Assembly: GCF_901709675.1 (NCBI RefSeq)
Contig: NC_051103.1
Location: 6,311,501-6,375,500 of the forward strand
Direction of reading: 5' to 3'
Length of the DNA stretch: 64,000 nt
DNA from: Syngnathus acus
Lineage: Eukaryota; Chordata; Actinopteri; Syngnathiformes; Syngnathidae
The notes beneath the pieces were generated by a model. The model saw only the letters and a program-made list of their open reading frames with translations. It was not told where the DNA came from and made no database searches. Below, in pieces: positions 58,901-64,000 of this stretch. The first letter of the stretch is position 1; every line of letters starts with the position of its first letter. Position numbers and translations under genes: made by a program.

Positions 58901-61456
58901 TGTTGCGCTTGCAGCAGCTTTGCGTCATCTTTGCATCACAAGCTAGGAAACACTTTGACGTGCAAACTCCGCCGCCTCAGTCAAATGATAAAAAAGGATT
59001 CGACTTGTGCGAAGGCAAAACACTCAAGTTGGCCAACCTATGGCCAGAGGGCCAGTTTTGGCCCGTGACAGCATGCTCCGATTAACATAAGAAAAATAAA
59101 ATAAGAAGCAGAAAATGCTGCCAGCAGGTACTAGTTCGGACAACATTAGCAACTCACCTCAACAATTTGACGCATTAACTCTCAATTTCAAGTCAATTTC
59201 TTTTAAACGCGGTAGGACGACATCTTTGCCGAGGACGTGTCATCAATAAAGTCTTAGCCCGTCCAAGGTCATCCATGCGAAATGATCAACTATGACACCG
59301 TTATTTCCATAAGATATGGTCACGGGCTAAAAAAAGGCCCGAGGTGTTTACTCGCAAGCTGCCACAATATCATTTTATCCAGCGGACCTCACACACCGCT
59401 CGTCCGTCATTTGTTTACAGCCGCGATTAAAATCCAAATCCATCACCATTTCGGCGCTTACACGTGTTGGCCAAGGCAAAGCGCACCATAAAAAGCCCGC
59501 ACGGCCAGCCGTAAAACAAACTATTGTCATTTTAATAAAAGGCTGTAATTGGCCTTTTTCCATGCGTCTGATTTTTATGTCCCACCGAGGTGGTGTGTGT
59601 CTGTGTGTGTGTGAACAAGCATGCGAGCGTGAAGGTGAAGTTGCCTGCAGCTATCCAGCTCCTCCTCGTTTCTCGACTTTGTTCTGATGTGTTCCGGACT
59701 CAAAAATATTCGCTCGGGTTAGAGAATTCCTTATAGACGTATTCATGGAGGAATTCATTTCATTGCTACTTAATTAATCGGCGGGTTCATCGGTTATCGA
59801 AATTTCCCTCGGCCAAATATCGGAATCTGCATCGGCCTCTGATTTCCGTGCTGCGTCTGCGTATGTCAGTGCCCTCTAGTGGTAAGCAATTGAATTAGAT
59901 GATTCAAACATTTAACGTGATTCTAAATTTTAGCACTAATTCAATCAGTTTGTGAATTTCCCAGCAAATCTGGTCAAGTACACATCTGCTGTATCAGCAA
60001 ATTTGATCATAACACGAATGCATCTCCAAACAAGACAATATCGACATTCGCTGTCCAATATGTCAACGCAACTTCAATACATTCAATCCAAAATAATTTG
60101 CCTCGAGGTGTCCGATAAAATTTGACCTGTGTTTGATAGCTGGTGGAGGCAGCAATCAAAAGCGAAAAATGCGTACTTGAATCAATTATGACAGCGGTCA
60201 TCAATAGCGCCGTGATTAGTCCGCAATCAATCGTGACTGTCTTGATGATGACGCGTGAAGGTAAATATGTCTTCCCCTGCGCCCACAATCACGGGAGAAG
60301 CCGTTACCATGGCGCCAGCGCACACAAAGCGGATTTTTCCTTTTGATTTGCTGGACTAAATATTATTTGAATTCAAACAACGGCCAGCAGAGGGAGACAT
60401 TACAGAAAGCCTGACGATTGGCCCAAAACGGCGACCCGGTTCCCGTTTGACTACCACTTGAATAAACAGCAATGTGGCTCCCTTTCACATGATTTCGCAG
60501 ACTGTTTACGCTTCCAGCAAGAAACCGTCCAACATGTCCAAACGTCGCCGTCCCTCCGCTCGACTGTGCGAAGGCGAGAACGGCGGAGCCAGGCGAGGCG
60601 CTCACGTGGAAGTAGGTCTTAAAACAAATTTGCATGTTTATTCTGGGAGCCTTATTAGCATTGGCAAACATGAACATCCTGCACGTGGAAGGCAGCGAGA
60701 AGAAAGCAAAATGCGATTTTTTTTTCATCAACTATTCAGCGGTTTCAATCATTGTGTGACAGCGATTGCTTCAACACCATTGTGTATTTTCCGACTGATG
60801 TATATTTAAAGATGGTGAACGAAGCCTCCGAGGGGGATTTCAGATGCAGGCTGGACGGTCTGAAGCAACAACTTGTATTTGAAAATATCAACTTGCCTAT
60901 TTCATGCAATAAAAATCAAACGTTGACATCGAGACAAGAATGACGGAAGATGATTTGGACTTGGGAGATTTCCTTTCAACACTTGAAATCTTCCAAGTAC
61001 TTTTGACAACCACTTCCCCAGATGTTCGAGTGTGTTTATTTAACGTAATCCATCTGACTAAAAGCCAACTTTACACGCTACTTCAATATGTAATTAGTTT
61101 TCAGACTCGCTTTTATGACGCCAATCCTGGAACTTTTCAGACAGCCGATTGTGTTTAGCGCTTGTTCTATTTCCCGCCACTATTTGTTTGCACGGATCAG
61201 CCATTGAGCGCAAGCTAATGCGGCCAAAGCATCTCTGATCCGTCAGTTAGCGGTTGAGGCGATTATCTTCCGTTTGCATGATCGGGGAAAAATAAAAAAA
61301 ATAAAAATACGAGCACTCACCTGCAGTGTCGATGGACCCCGGCCACCGTCTCGATGATGGAGCACTCGCCGTCGTTGAGGCAAAAGGCCAAGTCCTTATC
61401 TTCCACGCAAGGCTTGAAAACCTCCGAGCGCAGGCTGGGCTGTGTCGGTGCCATCG
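31434..61456 (-). CDS. nrg3: neuregulin-3, exon 2 to stop (5' end outside window)
   Basis: This is a membrane-anchored EGF-family ligand of ErbB4, expressed mainly in neural tissue. Exons are 61321-61456, 46092-46165, 42827-42853, 41326-41428, 40272-40392, 36666-36760, 33262-33444 and 31434-31947, all phase-compatible, giving 416 codons before the stop. The EGF domain spans the first two exons with six cysteines (FKPC, FC, GEC, HC, RCK, RCD) and CLNDGEC, KEGYHGLRCDQF and PKTDAILSDP. The microexon adds TDELGIEFM. The next exon gives YQRQVLSIFSIASG and a hydrophobic transmembrane segment ending at LYRHNK. The cytoplasmic tail carries MSKSAFRTQYTLHK, NHFRTPPISRG and RSVPIIP, which match family positions; the rest is divergent. 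The exon 36666-36760 is supported mainly by splice phase. Teleosts have nrg3a and nrg3b, and I cannot say which this is. Confidence 0.9.
33262..33444 (-). CDS. nrg3: nrg3 cytoplasmic exon (RTPP segment)
   Basis: This 183-nt exon has a good acceptor (GCTTCCAG) and donor (GTACAC). It enters and leaves in phase 2. SSSLSLSPALRRKETNHF and RTPPISRG align with the SLSSCCSP...FRRTPPSPRS stretch of mammalian NRG3. Confidence 0.8.
35311..35600. repeat. 130-bp tandem repeat, about 2.2 copies
   Basis: Copies start at 35311, 35441 and 35571 (the last cut off after about 30 bp). The first two look identical base for base. Each begins CTCGTGGCCGACAACGAGGC followed by GCTCTAAAG, then AT-rich sequence. It lies in an nrg3 intron. 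Confidence 0.92.
36666..36760 (-). CDS. nrg3: probable nrg3 exon, low conservation
   Basis: This 95-nt segment has a strong acceptor (CTCTTTGCAG) and donor (GTGAAA). It runs from phase 0 to phase 2, exactly what is needed between the exons at 40272-40392 and 33262-33444, and in the same phase class as the mammalian exon there. The peptide (ACGTHDGAADPG..., ending KGKRFR) shows little similarity, so transcript evidence would be needed to be sure. Confidence 0.55.
37685..37793. repeat. AAAT-rich duplication with shared GACCTGCAATGG
   Basis: Two AAATAAAT-rich tracts are each followed by GACCTGCAATGG, at about 37708 and 37782, as if one module of roughly 75 bp was duplicated. Confidence 0.6.
37890..38015 (+). 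repeat. old copy of a common fish interspersed repeat
   Basis: The string CATCCGTGCATTTTCTCGCG, then TTATCCTGTTCAGGGTCACG, then GGAGCTGATCCCAGCTGAAT and GGTCACCAGTCAATCGCA recall the abundant fish repeat with consensus close to CATTTTCT...CTTATCC...GGGTCGCGGG...ATCCCAGC. The class is uncertain. Confidence 0.65.
38547..38808 (-). mobile_element. non-LTR retroposon relic with two RT boxes
   Basis: On the - strand, 38655-38685 encodes GVPQGCVLEPL within an open stretch that also reads VVLTNGLAKKT. About 110 bp further along, 38547-38566 encodes GVPQGTS. Both match the LINE reverse-transcriptase motif. The element is broken and short. Confidence 0.65.
40272..40392 (-). CDS. nrg3: nrg3 juxtamembrane exon with GC donor
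   Basis: The acceptor ACTTGCAG leads into RHRQKLQAHFSESRSL and MSKSAFRTQYTLHK, which aligns with the MAKSENLVKSHVQLQNYSK region of mammalian NRG3. The exon ends exactly where the mammalian exon does. The next bases are GCAAGT, the consensus for a GC-AG intron (AG|GCAAGT). Confidence 0.8.
41326..41428 (-). CDS. nrg3: nrg3 transmembrane exon
   Basis: ESGDTYQRQVLSIFSIASG is followed by a hydrophobic run (MCLLGVACMALY) and the basic stop-transfer RHNK. YQRQVLSI is identical to mammalian NRG3. The acceptor is ACGCAG and the donor GTAAGT. Confidence 0.93.
42827..42853 (-). CDS. nrg3: 27-nt nrg3 microexon
   Basis: The - strand reads acceptor CCAACAG, the exon CAGATGAACTCGG then AATTGAGTTTATGG, and donor GTAAGG. 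Joined to its neighbours it gives ILSDP-TDELGIEFM-ESGDTYQ, matching the TDHLGIEFM linker between the EGF domain and the transmembrane segment of NRG3. The exon is a multiple of three, so skipping keeps the frame. Confidence 0.9.
44917..45145. repeat. degenerate minisatellite, about three units of 70-80 bp
   Basis: Each unit has CTCTT(C/G)(A/T)GGAGCC followed by an AATAAAA-rich stretch; the units start near 44920, 44998 and 45070. It lies in an nrg3 intron. Confidence 0.65.
46092..46165 (-). CDS. nrg3: nrg3 exon for the second half of the EGF domain
   Basis: The 74-nt exon encodes CKEGYHGLRCDQFVPKTDAI followed by LSDP, which supplies the last two cysteines of the EGF domain and the start of the juxtamembrane stalk. 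Acceptor CCCGCAG and donor GTATGT. Confidence 0.95.
53739..53757. repeat. AC dinucleotide microsatellite
   Basis: An uninterrupted run of about ten AC units lies in the 15-kb nrg3 intron. Confidence 0.9.
54703..54724. repeat. GT dinucleotide microsatellite
   Basis: About ten GT units follow GAGCATGC in the same intron. Confidence 0.9.
55653..55685 (-). mobile_element. non-LTR retroposon relic, GVPQGSILGPL
   Basis: The - strand encodes GVPQGSILGPLLISLC, the best-preserved of the six RT boxes in the window. It lies in the long nrg3 intron. Confidence 0.7.
56466..56479 (-). promoter_or_regulatory. CTCF-like motif
   Basis: GCGCCCTCTGGTGG contains a 12 of 12 match to the reverse complement of CCASYAGRKGGC. 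Binding is not shown by sequence alone. Confidence 0.45.
57145..57352 (+). mobile_element. probable LINE 3' end
   Basis: CAATTTCGATCTCTTTGTGT, later GAAATTGACAATAAAGCATA and the tail CTTTGACTTTGATT resemble the 3' UTR end of fish non-LTR elements, which commonly finish with GACAATAAA and a short simple repeat. Confidence 0.5.
59870..59883 (-). promoter_or_regulatory. CTCF-like motif
   Basis: TGCCCTCTAGTGGT contains a 12 of 12 match to the reverse complement of CCASYAGRKGGC. Such strings also occur inside fish repeats. Confidence 0.4.
60381..60396 (+). promoter_or_regulatory. CTCF-like motif, opposite orientation
   Basis: CGGCCAGCAGAGGGAG holds an 11 of 12 match to CCASYAGRKGGC, pointing opposite to the site 500 bp away. 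Confidence 0.4.
61321..61456 (-). CDS. nrg3: nrg3 exon for the first half of the EGF domain
   Basis: The acceptor TTTCTTTCAG is followed by a peptide ending VFKPCVEDKDLAFCLNDGEC, then SIIETVAGVHRHCR with donor GTGAGT. Four EGF cysteines are here. The exon begins with two bases completing a codon from an upstream exon that is not in the window. Confidence 0.95.
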
Positions 61457-62763
61457 CTGAAAGAAACACAAAAAGAAATTTAGGACCACAAATGCAAAAG
61501 CTGATATGATCTATAGGCGCGATCCCGTTCCAGTTTGGATTGGATTGGGGCCGGTTCAAACCGGTCGCCAGAGTGGAAATAAAAAATAGCATGGCTGCAA
61601 CACGAGCGTCTCTTTTGACCTTTTTTGAGTTTAGCGTTGGACAGAGGAAGAGCTATGTTGCGAGATTTGGCCGGCTAAAGAGATAAGCGGCGGTGAACCC
61701 GTTCAGCGATGAGCCGTCTTACTCCTAAAAGCCTTGAAAACAAATCATCAAGGTCTTTCAAGACAAATCCTGCTTGTCAATGTCTCTTGCAGCTATGTTT
61801 CCATCACAATCGGGTTGATTTCCTTTTCACACGGGAAAAAAAATTCACCTGAACAATGCATATTTTAAAACGTTGTCAGCGACATGACGGTAACAAATCA
61901 CAAAGCGAAGCAGCAATCTGTTAAGAGTCGGCCAACGCCGGGCCCTGTGATGCGCACTTAATTCCCTGGGCTGCTCTGACCCTGAGCGGCCCCCGCAACA
62001 TCAAGAGCCGGCCTGCTTGGCCGCCATCTTTCAGCACCGCAATGCAGACAGCTCCGCCCGGTGATATATGCACAGCTGTCAGGCAAGCTGTCGTGGGAAC
62101 ATATGAATATCGGGAGCGAGCAAGTGTAGCTACATGCTAGCGCGCGAGGGCGACCCACAAACACGACTTGTAATCGTGGAGCACTGCAAATGGGATTGAG
62201 TGGCGTTACGCTCAATAGCTCGCCATCACAATTGGATTACGTATCATTCTCCCTTTTCATCCCTTGACGTTATTTGCGGGAGTGCAGTTGGGGAAAATCC
62301 CAGATACCGATATTTTTTCCTAATTGCCATTCTGAGCCCGTGTCGATCATCTGGCGCGCATTTGACGGCCATGCGTGCCGCGCGGCTGTTGGCCGGCGGC
62401 CGCCTCCCGACAGATGCTCTCGCCAACGATCACTCGTGGCAAAATAAAAACACTGTAATCTGTTTGTTGTGCCCCAGTGTCTCGTTCAATCTGTGTTTTG
62501 TTTATGGCCATTGATCGATCAATCTGGGGCTCATGATGGAAAGCCCAAGAGACGAGAGATCAAAAAGAGAAATATGTTTCTCTCGGGACCAAACACTGAC
62601 GGGTTGAGCTAAACCAAATCACTATGTGGTGCCAATCTGGAACATGCAAATGTGCGCTTTTCCTAAAATTATTCATGAGGAAAGACACAAACGAGCTGCC
62701 AAATATGATCCAATGTTCAACTAGACAAAATGTGTTACCATCCTAGAAGCATTTTGCGAATTG

Positions 62764-62796
62764 AAGGGTTCCTTGGATGGAACCCTGAGGGATGCC
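62764..62796 (-). mobile_element. non-LTR retroposon relic, GIPQGSIQGTL
   Basis: The - strand encodes GIPQGSIQGTLQFAKCF. It shares sequence beyond the RT box with the copy at 63835-63866. Confidence 0.6.
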
Positions 62797-63767
62797 ATTA
62801 GTAATTAAGGAAAAGCAATCTAAAAGTTATTTGCAGAGGCCAATAAAAAGTCATTTTTCACTTCTCCATTACTTTGGTTACCTAATTTAGGAATTGAAAT
62901 ATTAAGATGTGAGCATGTGTGTGTGTGTGTGGGGGGGGGGGGGTCTTCAATCCAGAACTGGACAAATTTGATCAATTCCCACTGGACAACATTTAAAAGG
63001 TTTTCTATTTCAAGATGCAACTTTAAAAATAGAAAATAGAACAGAACGTTCTCCCGTGCGGGATGCCAGTCCCCAGCAATAATTGTCACGGCGTTTTGAG
63101 TCCCTCTCAGCTTTTATCTCAAGAGCAGCAGCAGTGACCACATTAGGTATGCTAGAAAAAGAAAAAAAAAAAATCCCCTTTGGTGCATGCTATGTTAGGT
63201 CAGAAAAGCACACAAAGAGATGCTCCTACCGTTAAACAATGTTGATTTCTTTCTGATACAGTGAGATTGGAAAAGTCAAGGGCCGGCAGCTTTTTTTAGC
63301 AGTTACAAGATTTCAGTTCAAAACTTGAATTCCCTTATTTGTCATTCTCTATTGGCTCGCGAGGCAGGAAGTGAGCAACACAAGGTTGCAGGGACACCAG
63401 TGACACAGCACTTTGGGAATTGATGATGATGTATGATGTCGCATCGGAGAAAAAAAGAAAGCTGTCTGGACTTGAAGGCGCATTTTGGCAGCCCCTTTTT
63501 TTGTGAACGTCTTCAGCCAGAGGGAGCCGGGCTGTCAGGTCAGCCTTAAATTCAACATGGGATGGCATATTCTACCCCAGGACCTGATCAATCAAACGTG
63601 CTGTGGTTTCTCAAATATAAGACAAACCTGAACTCATGAATCTTGGATGGTGGTTTCTCCCAAATGATTTATAAGACAAAAATCTCAAATGGACAGCCTC
63701 CACTGCAATCTGATTCTGGATATGTCATTGCATTAATTCCGGTACCCTACACGGCTGTATAAGAGAC

Positions 63768-63968
63768 TCAAAATATGTTGGATACTTTTTGAAAATATAC
63801 AAAATCATTCATTCTGAAGCATTGAGAAAACTGAAGGGGCTCTTGGATGGAGCCTTGAGGGATGCCAGCTATCTTATTTGAGTGATTTATCATATAAATT
63901 GTGTATTTGTTTAACTTATCAATGTCATTGTGGTTTTCACCGTTTAAGAAGTTGCCTAAATACTCCAT
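63768..63968 (-). mobile_element. non-LTR retroposon relic, GIPQGSIQEPL
   Basis: A 66-codon frame contains GIPQGSIQEPLQF (63835-63866) and then MNDFVYFQKVSN, which fits the LGPLLF...INDL order of LINE reverse transcriptases. Confidence 0.65.
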
Positions 63969-64000
63969 GTGCAGTCAGTAATGGCGTTTTAATTGACTTA

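Larger units (their letters stand above)
46166..61320 (-). other. 15-kb nrg3 intron, no other gene seen
   Basis: A long intron splits the EGF domain. It contains a CCG run near 47310-47328, GT/AC repeats near 49697-49718, 53739-53757, 54703-54724 and 59590-59612, an RT relic at 55653-55685, a LINE-like 3' end at 57145-57352 and three CTCF-like motifs. Longer ORFs here show no protein similarity. Confidence 0.6.
61457..64000 (-). other. nrg3 first intron, 3' part
   Basis: No exon encoding the N-terminal Ser/Thr-rich region was found before the window ends. The stretch holds a TG/G microsatellite near 62917-62943 and two related RT relics. Confidence 0.6.

Overview
This is a window of vertebrate nuclear DNA, most likely from a ray-finned (teleost) fish. 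Genes are split by GT-AG introns, many of them only 70-300 bp long. The proteins are clearly vertebrate, and the non-coding DNA is rich in A/T homopolymers, GT repeats and decayed non-LTR retroposons. No bacterial, viral or CRISPR-like feature was seen.

Five protein-coding genes can be read. In order they are fra10ac1 (+, 312-7313, start codon upstream of what can be seen), pde6c (-, 8784-14791, complete: 22 coding exons, 852 aa), rbp4 (+, 17291-18456, complete, 193 aa), cep55 (-, 19981-23872, complete, 500 aa) and the 3' two thirds of an nrg3 paralogue (-, 31434-61456, eight exons from the EGF domain to the stop). The first nrg3 exon lies beyond position 64000. The fra10ac1-pde6c-rbp4-cep55 block matches, as far as I recall, the human 10q23.33 neighbourhood in order and relative orientation, but ffar4 is missing between rbp4 and cep55. 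nrg3 sits next to cep55, whereas in human it is many megabases away.

Layout: 1-7.4 kb fra10ac1; 7.4-15 kb pde6c, tail to tail with fra10ac1 and separated from it by a 22-G tract; 15-17 kb a head-to-head pde6c/rbp4 intergenic region; 17-19 kb rbp4; 19-24.4 kb cep55, tail to tail with rbp4; 24.4-31.4 kb gene-free DNA with a triplicated 58-bp repeat; 31.4-64 kb nrg3, mostly introns holding retroposon relics and minisatellites.

The genes do not form one pathway. pde6c (cone phototransduction) and rbp4 (retinol transport) are both tied to vision. fra10ac1 is a nuclear RNA-processing protein, cep55 acts in cytokinetic abscission, and nrg3 is an ErbB4 ligand.

I found no convincing new system. The most useful observations are about gene structure: a U12-type intron in fra10ac1; a 27-nt nrg3 microexon with a NAGNAG acceptor; GC-AG introns in cep55 and nrg3; a separate tiny pde6c exon encoding an unusual CTIC prenylation box; and six short relics, all in one orientation, that keep the same reverse-transcriptase GVPQG box.
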